A DNA stretch of 40,159 nucleotides from assembly GCF_003853645.1 (NCBI RefSeq), contig NZ_QTPO01000066.1:1-40159 (forward strand). Direction: 5' to 3'. The DNA is from Burkholderia sp. Bp9143. GTDB taxonomy: Bacteria; Pseudomonadota; Gammaproteobacteria; Burkholderiales; Burkholderiaceae. Every line of letters starts with the position of its first letter. The first letter of the stretch is position 1. This document shows positions 24,744 to 35,426 of this stretch, piece after piece. The translations under genes were made by a program, and so were the position numbers. Under the pieces are notes generated by a model. It saw only the letters and a list, made by a program, of their open reading frames with translations, was not told the DNA's origin and did not search any database.

Positions 24744-26168
24744 TCACCACCACCATTCGACCTGCGCGCCGACCGTCGAGCCGCTGCGCGACGTGCCGAA
24801 GATGCCCGTCGTCGACAGCGGATCGCCAGGCGCCGCCGCATCCTGCGCGGCCTGGTTCCAGCGCGCGTACGTGTAGAACACGCGGAATTCCGGCCGCGAC
24901 CAGAACGCGCGATCCATCGCGAGCGTCAGCGCGACGCTGGCCTTCAGCAGCGTGCGCGTCGGCCCGCCCGCCGGCGTCACGCGGTCGTGGCCAAGATCAC
25001 CCTGCAGCTTGATATGCTGCGTGAACGCGTACACCGGACGCACGCCCATCGACACCCAGGTCTGCGAGCCGCCCCCCGGCGCGATGTCGCGCTCGTAGAT
25101 GCCGACCACCTGCCCGCTGAAGTTCTGCGTGGCCTGCCAGTCGAATGCGTCGAGCACGCGAAAGCTCTTGTAGCGGTTGTCGTTCGTCAGCGTGCCCGTA
25201 TAGCTCAAGCCGGTGCCCGGGCCGACGCCATACTGGAACGCGAGCTTGTTCTTGCCGCCGAGCAGGTTGGTCTGCACGTGCTGCACCGTGAACGACCAGC
25301 CGCCGTGCGTGTCCTGCATCACGCCGTTCGCATTCAGGATCGGCGCGCGGGACGGGATGTACGACAGCCCGAACTGCAGCTCGCCGCCGGGGTTCGGATG
25401 CACGCCGGACAGTTGCAGGTCATGCCGCGTCGCATAGTTCGGCTGGTCGATGTAGTCCTCGCGGAACAGCGCGTAGCTGAGCTTCAGGCCGCCGCCGATC
25501 GACACGTTCTCGATCCCCGCGCCGAGGCCGCTCGGGTTCCAGTAGAAGAAATCGTTCATGTGGACGTCGTTGCGCCGGTAGTAGATGCGGCCGAACCAGA
25601 TCCGCGCGCTGTCGAGGCCTGGAATGTCGGTGAGCTGCACGTACGACTGCGGCATGCGGATGCGCCCGTGATCGCCATTGAAGGTCGGCGTGCGATCGAG
25701 ATCGTTGACGAGGCTCGCCATCCCGACCGCCGAAAGCTGCATGCCGTTCGCGAACTTGTAGAGCGTCTGGTCGATTTCCAGTTCGCTGTAGATCTGGCAT
25801 TCGTTGCCGAGCCGGTACTTGCTCGGCGCGCCCGGCAACTGGAAGCAAGCCTGCGTGTGGCTGTCGCTCGTGCCGACGCCGGCCCGCAGGTAGCCGTGGA
25901 ACTGCGTCCACGGCGTGAGCTGGTTCCAGGCCGAAGACGGCGTCGGCGTGACCGTGTTGGCCGGGCTCGTGTCGGCCGGCACGACGCCTGTCGCCTGTGC
26001 CTGCCCGGCCGCCTGGTTCGCGACGATGGCCGGCGCGTCCGTGCCGGCATCCTGTGCCGCGTAGAGCGCCGTCGAGCAGACCGCGAGCGACAACGCGGCA
26101 GCGAGCCGCCTGCGCGTGAACCGGGTCCGTGCGATGCCGCGCATGCCGCGGCCTGCTTCTTCGATCAT
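24744..26168 (-). CDS. lamB: Maltoporin-family outer-membrane porin (LamB-like)
   Basis: A 474-residue sugar porin. An arginine-rich start and hydrophobic core (RRRLAAALSLAVCSTALYAAQ) form the signal sequence. A linker rich in Pro, Thr and Ala follows, then the LamB fold: FHGYLRAGVGTSD, ACFQLPGAPSKYRLGNECQIYSELEI, RIYYRRNDVHMNDFFYWNPSGLGAGIEN, and a C-terminal QVEWWW. The NECQ and YYRRNDVHM motifs are diagnostic. Upstream GGAG supports ATG 26168. It would pass oligosaccharides such as trehalose, maltose or sucrose across the outer membrane to the thu importer encoded upstream. Confidence 0.93.
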   Translation of the reverse strand: MIEEAGRGMRGIARTRFTRRRLAAALSLAVCSTALYAAQDAGTDAPAIVANQAAGQAQATGVVPADTSPANTVTPTPSSAWNQLTPWTQFHGYLRAGVGTSDSHTQACFQLPGAPSKYRLGNECQIYSELEIDQTLYKFANGMQLSAVGMASLVNDLDRTPTFNGDHGRIRMPQSYVQLTDIPGLDSARIWFGRIYYRRNDVHMNDFFYWNPSGLGAGIENVSIGGGLKLSYALFREDYIDQPNYATRHDLQLSGVHPNPGGELQFGLSYIPSRAPILNANGVMQDTHGGWSFTVQHVQTNLLGGKNKLAFQYGVGPGTGLSYTGTLTNDNRYKSFRVLDAFDWQATQNFSGQVVGIYERDIAPGGGSQTWVSMGVRPVYAFTQHIKLQGDLGHDRVTPAGGPTRTLLKASVALTLAMDRAFWSRPEFRVFYTYARWNQAAQDAAAPGDPLSTTGIFGTSRSGSTVGAQVEWWW

Positions 26169-26300
26169 GAACGTGTCTCCAAACGTTGTTGTCGTGCCGC
26201 GTGCGTTGCGCGGAATCGATCTGAATTCTTGCGGCGTTGCCTGTTGCCCATACGGCAGGCCGACGCGGCGGACGATGCCGCCTGCCGGCCCGCCGGCGCA

Positions 26301-27446
26301 TCACTGCGCGACGTCGAGGTCCAGCACGGGCGCGGCGGCAGCCGCCGGCTCCGCCGCGTGGATGCGGATCGGCTCGCCCGCGGCAGCGCTCGCATAGATC
26401 GCGTCGAGAATCTCCATCACGATCAGCCCTTCCTCGCCGGGCGCCGGATGCGGGACATCGCACAGGATCGCTTCCGCGTAGTCGTACATCGCCGAATGCG
26501 CGCCGTCCGCCGGCGGGTTCAGGCGCATGTCGAACTGCGCGCCGTTCTGCTCGACGAAGATGTGCGCGTCGAACGTGTAGCCTTCGTCCAGGTTCTTCTG
26601 CAGCAGCCCCGCACGCGTGCCGAGCAGCCGCGTTTCCATCAGTTCGGCTTCCTGGATGTTGGTCGCCCACGACGCCTCGAGCGCGAGCGTCGCGCCATTG
26701 TCGAAGCGAATCAGCGCGGCGGCGAGATCCTCTACGTCGAAGGTCTTGCCGGCACGCGTCGCCAGCTCGCGCGCGATCGGGTCGTACGTGCTGCCCATCA
26801 CCCACACGGGCTTCGGATAGCCCATCAGCCACAACGCGAGATCCAGCCGATGCACGCCGAGATCGATCAGCGGACCGCCGCCCGCGAGCGCCTTGGTGCC
26901 GAACCAGCCGCCGAAGCCGGGCATCCCGCGCCGGCGGTGCCACATCGTGCGGCCGAAGTAGAAATCGCCGAATACGCCCGCCTCGACCTGCGCCTTCAAC
27001 GCGCGGGACTGCGCGCTGAAGCGGTACGAAAAATTGATCATCAGCCGCTTGCCGGCGCGCTGCGCGGCGATCAGCATCTCGCGGCCCTCGTCCGCGTCCA
27101 TCGCCATCGGCTTCTCGCACAGCACGTGGCAGCCGGCGTCAAAAGCGGCGATCGTCAGCTCGCGATGGAACTTGTTCGGCGTGCAGACGCTGACGACGTC
27201 CAGCGACTCGGCCGCCAGCATCGCGTCGGCCGTCGCATAGCGCGCGTCGATTCCGAACGCGTCGCCGACCTTCGCGAGCCGCTTCGCGTCCGGATCCGCG
27301 ATCGCGGCAACGTCGACGTCCGGATGCTCACGCCAGCCCTCGATGTGCTTGCGCCCGATGCCGAGCCCGATCACGCCGACGCGCAGGCGGCGGCCGCGCG
27401 CGATGGCCGCCGCTTCCGGCAGTTCGACCTTGTAGTCGTCGTTCAT
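26301..27446 (-). CDS. thuB: Gfo/Idh/MocA-family oxidoreductase (ThuB-like)
   Basis: A 381-residue NAD(P)-dependent sugar dehydrogenase. Rossmann GVIGLGIGRKHIEGW lies near residue 23, the conserved CEKPMA after VVSVCTPNKFHRELTI, and the C-terminal substrate-side region GGGPLIDLGVHRLDLALWLMG (with the usual D-x-x-x-H). It directly follows thuA with a four-base overlap (ATGA). In Sinorhizobium meliloti ThuB with ThuA turns trehalose and related disaccharides over through 3-keto sugars; I infer the same here from gene order. The open frame extends far upstream, but that part is antisense or out of frame with thuA. Confidence 0.92.
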   Translation of the reverse strand: MNDDYKVELPEAAAIARGRRLRVGVIGLGIGRKHIEGWREHPDVDVAAIADPDAKRLAKVGDAFGIDARYATADAMLAAESLDVVSVCTPNKFHRELTIAAFDAGCHVLCEKPMAMDADEGREMLIAAQRAGKRLMINFSYRFSAQSRALKAQVEAGVFGDFYFGRTMWHRRRGMPGFGGWFGTKALAGGGPLIDLGVHRLDLALWLMGYPKPVWVMGSTYDPIARELATRAGKTFDVEDLAAALIRFDNGATLALEASWATNIQEAELMETRLLGTRAGLLQKNLDEGYTFDAHIFVEQNGAQFDMRLNPPADGAHSAMYDYAEAILCDVPHPAPGEEGLIVMEILDAIYASAAAGEPIRIHAAEPAAAAAPVLDLDVAQ

Positions 27447-28252
27447 GCGATGTCTCCGTGGCTTTGCTGGATGCCGACCTGCGCGAACTGCGCGCCCTTC
27501 TCGCTCAGCTTCTCGAGCGGCGGCGACATCGGGCAGCGGTCCGCGAGGTTCACGCGCGGCGCGGCCCACTGCACCGCGTTGGCGATCACACGCTGCACGT
27601 TGCGGTCGTGATAGGTCGGGTAGGCCTCGTGACCGGGGCGGAAATAGAAGATCCGGCCGTGGCCGCGCTCCCAGCAGCAGCCCGAGCGGAACACCTCGCC
27701 GCCTTCGAACCACGAGATGAAGACGGTCGAATCCGGCTGCGGAATGTCGAAACGCTCGCCGTACATCTCCTCGTGCTGCAACTCGAAATACTCGCCGAGC
27801 CCCGCCGCGATCGGGTGCGACGGCTCGACCACCCACAGCCGCTCCTTCTCGGCCGCCTCGCGCCACTTCAGCGAGCAATGCGTGCCGAGCAGGCGGCGGA
27901 AGATCTTCGAGTAGTGGCCCGAATGCAGCACGATGAGGCCCATCCCTTCGAGGACGCGGCGCTGCACGCGCTCGACGATCTCGTCGGAGACCTTCGCGTG
28001 CGCCTTGTGCCCCCACCAGATGAGCACGTCGCACGCGTCGAGCCGCGCTTCGGCAAGCCCGTGCTCGGGCTGGTCGAGCGTCGCGGTTCCGATCTCGAGC
28101 GGCAGCGCGCCCGGATCGAGCGCCGGCGTCTCGGCCAGCGCGCTCGCGATCACCGCATGCAGGCCGTCCGGGTAGATCGCGCGGACGCCCGCGTCTTCGC
28201 GTTCGTGCTCGAACTCGTTCCAGACGATCACCGAAAGCTTGTTATTTTGCAT
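27443..28252 (-). CDS. thuA: ThuA family trehalose-utilization protein
   Basis: A 269-residue class I glutamine-amidotransferase-like fold protein. LSVIVWNEFEHEREDAGVRAIYPDGLH, DVLIWWGHKAHAKVSDEIVERV, LIVLHSGHYSKIFRRLLGT and GRIFYFRPGHEAYPTYHD are the marks of ThuA. It acts with ThuB on 3-keto-disaccharides or on epimers of such sugars; the exact reaction is not settled for all members. It lies 94 bp after the ABC ATPase gene and overlaps thuB by four bases. Confidence 0.95.
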   Translation of the reverse strand: MQNNKLSVIVWNEFEHEREDAGVRAIYPDGLHAVIASALAETPALDPGALPLEIGTATLDQPEHGLAEARLDACDVLIWWGHKAHAKVSDEIVERVQRRVLEGMGLIVLHSGHYSKIFRRLLGTHCSLKWREAAEKERLWVVEPSHPIAAGLGEYFELQHEEMYGERFDIPQPDSTVFISWFEGGEVFRSGCCWERGHGRIFYFRPGHEAYPTYHDRNVQRVIANAVQWAAPRVNLADRCPMSPPLEKLSEKGAQFAQVGIQQSHGDIA

Positions 28253-28346
28253 ACCTTTCCTTTATCGATATTGAGGCGCCAGTTCGAAAGCGGCGAAGCG
28301 CCAACGCCGCCCGTAAAGGGTGACCTGGTCCGGCCGGACCTCGCGC

Positions 28347-29483
<1,137 letters not shown>

Positions 29484-29520
29484 GATTTCCTCCTGATCCC
29501 GACAACCGGCCCGAATCGGG

Positions 29521-30351
29521 TCAGCCTTTCACCGCGCCGGCCGTCAGGCCGGACACGATATGCCGCTGGAACACCAGCACCAGCGCGACGAGCGGCACCG
29601 TGACGATCACCGACGCGGCCATGATGGTTCCCCATGGCAGCTCGAAGCTGCTCGCGCCAGAGATCATCGTGATCGCGACGGGCACCGTGCGCTGGCCGGA
29701 CGAGATCGTGAACGTCAGCGCGAACAGGAACTCGTTCCACGCGGCGACGAACGCGAGCAGCGACGTTGCCGCGAGCGCGGGGCGCAGCAGCGGCATGAAG
29801 ATGCGGAAGATCATCGTCAGCACGCCGACGCCGTCGACGAGCGCGGCCTCCTCCAGCTCGCGCGGCAGCTCGCGCATGAACGTGACGAGCACCCAGATCG
29901 TGAACGGCAGCGTAAAGATCAGGTCCGTCAGCACGAGCGCACCGAGATGGTCGTACAGGCCGAGCGCGCGGATCAGCTCGAACAGCCCCGACAGGATCGC
30001 GACCTGCGGAAACATCGACACGCCGAGGATGCACATCATCAGCACACCGCGCCCACGGAACGACACGCGGCCGAGCGCATACGCGGCGAGCACCGACACC
30101 GCGAGCGACAGCGCAACCGCGCCTCCCGCGACGAGTGCGGAGTTCAGCAGGTATGCGCCGAACGGCTGGTCGCGAAACAGCTGCCGGTAGTTGTCGAGCG
30201 ACGGGCTCGCGGGCAGCAGAGACGTGTCGTAGAGCGCGTTGCCATGCTTCAGCGACGTGCCGATCATGTAGACGAACGGAAACAGCGCGACCACCAGCAC
30301 GAGCGCCGACAGCAGCCCGTGGATTGCCACTTCGAGCGGATGCTTCTTCAT
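29521..30351 (-). CDS. thuG: Sugar ABC transporter permease (ThuG/MalG type)
   Basis: A 276-residue inner-membrane permease of the CUT1 class. Six hydrophobic segments begin with LLSALVLVVALFPFVYMIGTSL, and the ATPase-contact EAA loop reads LEEAALVDGVGVLTMIFRIFMPLLRPA. The protein ends with the family-typical FQRHIVSGLTAGAVKG. ATG 30351 lies one base after the stop of the other permease gene, indicating coupled translation of a heterodimer. Confidence 0.95.
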   Translation of the reverse strand: MKKHPLEVAIHGLLSALVLVVALFPFVYMIGTSLKHGNALYDTSLLPASPSLDNYRQLFRDQPFGAYLLNSALVAGGAVALSLAVSVLAAYALGRVSFRGRGVLMMCILGVSMFPQVAILSGLFELIRALGLYDHLGALVLTDLIFTLPFTIWVLVTFMRELPRELEEAALVDGVGVLTMIFRIFMPLLRPALAATSLLAFVAAWNEFLFALTFTISSGQRTVPVAITMISGASSFELPWGTIMAASVIVTVPLVALVLVFQRHIVSGLTAGAVKG

Positions 30352-30352
30352 C

Positions 30353-31309
30353 TCACGCCTCCTGCATCCGGTTGCGGCTGACCGCCATATAGCCGATCGT
30401 GAACAGCACGATCGTGACGAACAGCAGCATCGCCGCTGCCGAACCGAACCCGACCTGCTGGAAATCGATGAGCTGCTCGCGCACGTAGACCGACATGCTC
30501 TTCGTCACGCGGCTGTTCGACGTCATCACGTAGATCAGGTCGAACACGCGCAACGCGTCGAGCGAGCGGAACACCATCGCGACGAGCATGCCCGGCACGA
30601 TCAGCGGCAGCGTCACCGAGCGGAACATGCGCCAGCGCGGCACGCCGTCGACCCGCGCGGCCTCGTAGCAGTCGCGCGGCACGGTCTGCAGCGCGGCGAG
30701 CATCAGCAGCGCCATGAACGGCGTCGTCTTCCACACGTCGACGAGCACGATGGTCGGAAACACGAGCCGTGCATCGGCCGTGAACGCGAGCGGCTCGTGG
30801 ATCGCGCCGATCGACATCAGCATCGCGTTGACGATCCCGAACTGGTCGTTGAGCATCCAGCTCCAGACCTTCGCGGACACGACGGTCGGAATCGCCCACG
30901 GCACCAGCACCGCCGCGCGCAACAGCGTGCGCAGCCGCGACGGCGTATCGAGCAGCAGCGCGACGCCGAGGCCCGTGAGCGTCTCGAGCGTCACCGACAC
31001 CACCGAGAACAGCACGGTGTTGCCGACCGCCTGCCACCAGTCCGGGTCGCGCAGCACGCCCGCCGGGCCAATGTAGTTGTCGAGACCGACGAATTGGCGC
31101 AACGACAGGTTCGCGAGCTGCGCGTCGGTGAAGCTGAACCACGCGGTGCGCAGCAGCGGCCAGCCCGCGATCGCCGCGAGCGTCAGCAGCGCGGGCGCCA
31201 CCAGCAGCCAGGCCTGCCGCTCTCGCGCCTGCACGAGCCGCGCACGCGCGCGCGGCGGCTCGCCATAACATAGAGGATTACTATTTATCTCGATGCTTCC
31301 GGTACGCAT
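30353..31309 (-). CDS. thuF: Sugar ABC transporter permease (ThuF/MalF type)
   Basis: A 318-residue CUT1 permease with six hydrophobic segments (AWLLVAPALLTLAAIAG onward) and the EAA loop YEAARVDGVPRWRMFRSVTLPLIVPGMLVAM. The start is set at MRTGSIEIN (31309), which has GGAG seven bases upstream; the frame to 31372 has no family support. It pairs with the ThuG-like permease, one base downstream. Confidence 0.94.
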   Translation of the reverse strand: MRTGSIEINSNPLCYGEPPRARARLVQARERQAWLLVAPALLTLAAIAGWPLLRTAWFSFTDAQLANLSLRQFVGLDNYIGPAGVLRDPDWWQAVGNTVLFSVVSVTLETLTGLGVALLLDTPSRLRTLLRAAVLVPWAIPTVVSAKVWSWMLNDQFGIVNAMLMSIGAIHEPLAFTADARLVFPTIVLVDVWKTTPFMALLMLAALQTVPRDCYEAARVDGVPRWRMFRSVTLPLIVPGMLVAMVFRSLDALRVFDLIYVMTSNSRVTKSMSVYVREQLIDFQQVGFGSAAAMLLFVTIVLFTIGYMAVSRNRMQEA

Positions 31310-31388
31310 TCGATGTCTCCTGACGGGGCGGTGCCCGATGGTGGCCGACCGACGGCCGGCCGTGCCGGTCAAGCCGGCGGCAACGCGC

Positions 31389-32657
31389 TCAATGCCAGTT
31401 GCCGGCCGGCGCGAGGCGATTCAGCGACGCGGCGAGCCGGGCGAGCGAGGCCGATGCACTGTCGCTGCCGGCGAGTACGTCGTGCACGGCGTTCCAGAAC
31501 TGGTTGCTGACCTGGTTGTACTTCGCGCCGGTGACGGTGGACGGCCGCGCGACGGCGCTGCTGAAGGTCGGCAGCAGGTCAGCCATGAACGGGTTCGCGC
31601 GCAAGATGTCGCCGTCCTTGTAGAGGGCCGGCATCGTCGGGTTGAACGACGCCTGCACCGCACGCATCTTCTGCACCTCGGCACTCGACAGGTACATCAC
31701 GAGATCGGCCGCGAGCTTCGGGTTCGGCGAGTAACGCGACACGGCGAGCTGCCAGCCGCCGAGCGCGGCGGCCGGGCGGCCGTCGACACCGCCCTTCGGC
31801 AGCGGCGCGATGCCGACCTTGCCTTTGATCAGGCTGCCCGCGCGGTTCGCGATCGCCCACGCGTACGGCCAGTTGCGCATGAATACGGCATTGCCGGACT
31901 GGAACACGCCACGCGCTTCTTCTTCGCCATAGTTCAGCACGGCCTTCGGGCTGATCGTGCCGACCCATTTCGCAGAGGTTTCGAGTGCCTTGATCGCGCC
32001 CGGGTTGTCGATCGTCACGCGGCCCTTGTCGTCGATCACGGTGCCGCCGTTGTAGCTGCTGACCCATTCGAGCGCGTCGCAGGTCAGCCCCTCGTATGCG
32101 CGGCCCTGCCACACGTAGCCCCACAGCTTCTCGTTGCCCGCGGCACGCTCGTCGGCCTGGATCTTGCGCGCGGTCGCGTCGAGTTCTTCCCACGTCGACG
32201 GCACCTTCAGGTGGTGCTTGTCAAGCAGGTCCTTGCGGTAGTAGAGGAGGCCCGTGTCGATGAACCACGGCATCGCGACGAGCTTGCCGTTCACGGTGTC
32301 GTTCGCGACGACGCTCGGAAACGACTGGCTTTCCTGGCCCTTGCTGTACGGCTTCAGGTCGATCAGGTGGTTCGCGAGGATGCCCGGCCAGACCGTGTCG
32401 ATCTGCATCACGTCGATCTTGTCCGAGCCGCTGCCGAGCAATTGCTGGTAGAGCGCGATCGTTTCGCTTGAGTTGTTCGGCATGCTGATGAACTCGACCT
32501 GGTTGCCAGTCTTCGCCGCCCATTGCTTCGCGGATACCTGGCAAACGTCCTGGTCGACACCCGCCGCTCCGCACGCGATCCGCAGCGTCGCCGCGGCCGC
32601 CGGGCCGGCGGCCATCGCGAGCGCCATTGTCAGCAAGCCTGCCTTGATCTTCATCAT
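31389..32657 (-). CDS. thuE: Extracellular sugar-binding protein (ThuE-like, SBP family 1)
   Basis: A 422-residue periplasmic protein. The signal peptide MMKIKAGLLTMALAMAAGPAAAA precedes TLRIACGAAGVDQDVCQVSAKQWAAKTGNQVEFISMPNNSSETI, a typical trehalose/maltose-class binding-protein start; VMQIDTVWPGILANHLIDL, AMPWFIDTGLLYYRKDLLDKH and KGKVGIAPLPKGG follow. ATG 32657 (or the adjacent 32654) has GGAG upstream; the longer frame to 32780 lacks any signal-peptide logic. First gene of the importer, in the order E-F-G-K-A-B known from S. meliloti thu. Trehalose is the favoured substrate, with sucrose, maltose or palatinose as alternatives. Confidence 0.94.
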   Translation of the reverse strand: MMKIKAGLLTMALAMAAGPAAAATLRIACGAAGVDQDVCQVSAKQWAAKTGNQVEFISMPNNSSETIALYQQLLGSGSDKIDVMQIDTVWPGILANHLIDLKPYSKGQESQSFPSVVANDTVNGKLVAMPWFIDTGLLYYRKDLLDKHHLKVPSTWEELDATARKIQADERAAGNEKLWGYVWQGRAYEGLTCDALEWVSSYNGGTVIDDKGRVTIDNPGAIKALETSAKWVGTISPKAVLNYGEEEARGVFQSGNAVFMRNWPYAWAIANRAGSLIKGKVGIAPLPKGGVDGRPAAALGGWQLAVSRYSPNPKLAADLVMYLSSAEVQKMRAVQASFNPTMPALYKDGDILRANPFMADLLPTFSSAVARPSTVTGAKYNQVSNQFWNAVHDVLAGSDSASASLARLAASLNRLAPAGNWH

Positions 32658-32818
32658 CGAGTGTCTCCGTCCCATGCAAAGGGTGTTGTTCGATTCGTGC
32701 ACCTCGGTGCCGCGAATGCGCGGCCGGGCGCCGTGGACATATGAAACCTCAGCCCGGTTAATCGAAAATTTCGGAAACACGCGACTTCATTAACAATCGA
32801 AACAATTGCCGCGGCCCA
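32658..32818 (-). promoter_or_regulatory. Probable promoter region of the thu-like operon
   Basis: A 161-bp gap between the kinase stop and the binding-protein start, the only sizeable AT-containing gap before the operon, making it the natural promoter site. I see no convincing -35/-10 pair or regulator repeat. An OmpR-type binding site would be expected here if the adjacent two-component system controls the operon. Confidence 0.4.
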
Positions 32819-35422
32819 TCAGCGCAGCAGTGCGGCGAGCGCCGCGAGGTCGAACGGCTTCGGCACGAACTGCAGGTCGGCGCGCCAGCCGGGATGCGTC
32901 TGATGAATCTCGGCCGGCAAGCCCGACGTCAGCGCGACGCGCTGCTGCGGCCAGCGCTCGGCGAGCCGCGCGGCGAACACGATGCCGCTGCCGCCCGCGC
33001 CGAGCGAGATGTCCGACAGCACGATCGTGACCGGGCCGTGCTCGGCGAGCCAGGCAAACGCCGCGTCGCTGGTCGCCACGGCGTCGGCCTGCGCGCCGAG
33101 CGCCGCGAACTGACTCAACACCGTGTCGCGCACTTCCGGATCGTCGTCGACCACGAGCACGCGCACGCCGGCGCGGGCGGTGGCCGGTGCAGCAAGCGCC
33201 GTCTCCCGCCCTGCGCGACGCTCCGGCGCCGCACGTTCAGGCAGCCACAGCTCGACGCGCGTCCCTTCCCCGACCTCGCTGTGGATCCGCAGGTCGCCGC
33301 CGCTTTGCCGCGCGAAGCCATAGACACTGCTGAGCCCGAGCCCGCTACCCTCGCCTGCCGCCTTGGTCGTGAAGAACGGCTCGATCACCTTGTCGAGCAG
33401 CATCGGCGCGATCCCGCATCCCGTATCGGTCACGCTCAGCACGATCGCCTGCGGCGCGCCCATGCCTGCGGGTGCGTCCGCGCGGCGCGCGGACAGCGTC
33501 AGCGTGCCGCCGTCCGGCATCGCCGCCGCGCTGTTGAGCGTCAGGTTGAGCACCGCGTTCTCGAGCTGGCCGCGATCCACGTACACCCACATCGGCTCGG
33601 CGGCCGGTTCGAGCACGACCGTCACGCGCTGGCCGGCAGAGTATTCGACGAGATCGAGCATTTCGGCGAGCATCGCGCGCACCGACATGCGTTCGGCCTG
33701 CAGCGGCTGGCGCCGCGCGAACGCGAGCAGCCGGCGCGTGAGCCGCGACGCGCGCTCGGCCGCGCGGCGCGCCCGCTCGGCCATCGTCTGCGCGTGCTGC
33801 TGCCCGCCGAGCCGCGGCAGCAGCAGTTCGAGGTTGCCGAGGATTGCAACGAGAAAGTTGTTGAAATCGTGCGCGACGCCCCCCGTCAGCTGGCCGAGCA
33901 CGTCCATCTTCTGCGCTTGCTGCAATTCGGCCTCGACGGCGCGCCGGCTCGTCAGGTCGCGGCAGACTGCGACCCAGCCGCCGTCCGGCAGCGGCTGACA
34001 ATGGAATTCGAGGATCCGCTGGTCGCGGATGTGCAGTTCCGCCGATGCGGCGATGCGCGCACCGTCCGACGTATGCGTGGCCGTGTCGCGCGACACCTGG
34101 CGCCAGCGTGCGGGCTGGTCGATCGCGAGCCGCAGCGCCGCGAGCGGCAGGCCGACGGCGAGCGCGCCGCCATCGATCCCGAGCAGCGTCGCGAAAGTCG
34201 GATTCCACGCGATCAGGCTGCCGTCTGCATCGTGCACCGACACGCCGTCGTTCATCGAGTTCAGCACCGATTCCTGCAGGCGGCGCTGCGCATCGAGCCC
34301 CTGCGCCAGACGCTCCTTTTCGAGCAGGTTGGTACGGAACACCTCGAACGCGCGCGCCAGTTCGCCGATCTCGTCGGGCCGGTGCGTCGACGGCATGCGG
34401 TCCGAGGTGATGCCCTTCGCGAGCCGCGCCATCACGCGCGTCATCGCCTGCAGTTTCTGCAGGATGCGGCTCGCATAGGCGACGCCGACGAGCGCCACGG
34501 CGATGCCTGCGACCGCAAGCAGCAGCAGGCCCGACTGGCTCGACACCGCAACCTTGCGCACCTTGTCGCTGCGCTCGCGTGCAATCAGCCGCAGGCGCTC
34601 GACGTAACGCACCGACTTGCCGCTCAGGTGATCCGAGTGGCCGCGCAGCAACGTCACGAGATAGCCTGTCTGCGCTTCGGTCGCGAGGAACTCGCGGCGC
34701 ACCGCGAACACGCTGCGCGCGCCGTCGTCGAGGCGCTCGAGCGCTTCGGCGAGCGCTGGCTGTCGGAGGTCCTCCCTGCGTGCGCGCACGCGCAACCACA
34801 GGGCCTCGTTGTCGCTTTCCGCACTGCCGAGCTCCGCCGCATCGGCCGCCTGCAGCGCGCCCGCGGTGCGCGCCCACACCTGCAGCAGCGTCGGCGCGCG
34901 CTGCGCGATCAGGCTCTTTTCGCGCGCTATGCTGTCGCCGATACGGTCCGTCGCGGTGCGCAGGTCGGACAGCTCTTCCTTGAGCTGCCGCTGCTGGCCC
35001 GCCACGACGAGCAACCGTGCGAGATCCTGGTCGATCGCGTCGAGGTCGTCGATCACCGCGAGCCGTTCGCCCGCCTTCGCGGTCGAGCTGTGCTGGTCGC
35101 CAAGGCCGGGTGACAGCCGCCGGATATCGCCGAGCAGGCCGCGCAGCAGCTCGGTGTCGTTGTGCAGCAGGTTCGGCGAATCCGTCAGCATCATGCTCGG
35201 CGCGACCGCGGCGAGCTGCGCGACCTTGTCGGACAGCTCGAGCGCGCGTGCGATCTCCGGCACCACGTTCGCCTCGTACTCGTCGAGCGCGTTCTGGTTC
35301 GCGCGCATTGCGAGCACGCCTACCACGACGACGGCCAGCGTGATGCCGAACAGCAGCAGGAACGTCGCGATCAGCTTCGCGCGGACGCTCCACGGCGATA
35401 ACAGCGTCAATCGCGTCCGCAT
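32819..35422 (-). CDS. Hybrid sensor histidine kinase (TorS-like sensor, HAMP, PAS, kinase, receiver)
   Basis: An 867-residue membrane sensor. TM1 at about residues 17-39, a long helical periplasmic sensor, TM2 near 299-320 (SGLLLLAVAGIAVALVGVAYA), HAMP, then a PAS region (LNSMNDGVSVHDADGSLIAWNPTFATLLGI). The H-box GQLTGGVAHDFNN puts the phosphorylated His at 518. The ATPase domain has VLNLTLNSAAAMPDGG, TDTGCGI, EPFFTTKAAGEGSGLGLSSVYGF. A C-terminal receiver (VRVLVVDDDPEVRDTV) has its acceptor Asp804 in VLSDISLG. The start lies four bases after the response-regulator stop. It probably senses a sugar or binding protein and controls the adjacent importer; the signal is unknown. Confidence 0.94.
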   Translation of the reverse strand: MRTRLTLLSPWSVRAKLIATFLLLFGITLAVVVVGVLAMRANQNALDEYEANVVPEIARALELSDKVAQLAAVAPSMMLTDSPNLLHNDTELLRGLLGDIRRLSPGLGDQHSSTAKAGERLAVIDDLDAIDQDLARLLVVAGQQRQLKEELSDLRTATDRIGDSIAREKSLIAQRAPTLLQVWARTAGALQAADAAELGSAESDNEALWLRVRARREDLRQPALAEALERLDDGARSVFAVRREFLATEAQTGYLVTLLRGHSDHLSGKSVRYVERLRLIARERSDKVRKVAVSSQSGLLLLAVAGIAVALVGVAYASRILQKLQAMTRVMARLAKGITSDRMPSTHRPDEIGELARAFEVFRTNLLEKERLAQGLDAQRRLQESVLNSMNDGVSVHDADGSLIAWNPTFATLLGIDGGALAVGLPLAALRLAIDQPARWRQVSRDTATHTSDGARIAASAELHIRDQRILEFHCQPLPDGGWVAVCRDLTSRRAVEAELQQAQKMDVLGQLTGGVAHDFNNFLVAILGNLELLLPRLGGQQHAQTMAERARRAAERASRLTRRLLAFARRQPLQAERMSVRAMLAEMLDLVEYSAGQRVTVVLEPAAEPMWVYVDRGQLENAVLNLTLNSAAAMPDGGTLTLSARRADAPAGMGAPQAIVLSVTDTGCGIAPMLLDKVIEPFFTTKAAGEGSGLGLSSVYGFARQSGGDLRIHSEVGEGTRVELWLPERAAPERRAGRETALAAPATARAGVRVLVVDDDPEVRDTVLSQFAALGAQADAVATSDAAFAWLAEHGPVTIVLSDISLGAGGSGIVFAARLAERWPQQRVALTSGLPAEIHQTHPGWRADLQFVPKPFDLAALAALLR

Positions 35423-35426
35423 CGAG

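Noticed and set aside
24987..27611. An 874-codon open frame on the + strand across the LamB, thuB and thuA genes
   Set aside because: Its translation is dominated by Arg, Ala, Asp and His with no motif; it is the antisense shadow of high-GC genes on the - strand that have clear family signatures.
28327..28340. Perfect 14-bp palindrome GGTCCGGCCGGACC between thuK and thuA
   Set aside because: In such GC-rich DNA a short GC palindrome is not surprising, and no U-tract or second element supports a terminator or operator.
32894..35113. A 739-codon open frame on the + strand
   Set aside because: Antisense to the hybrid histidine kinase, with shadow-type composition (long Arg/His/Ala runs) and no domain.
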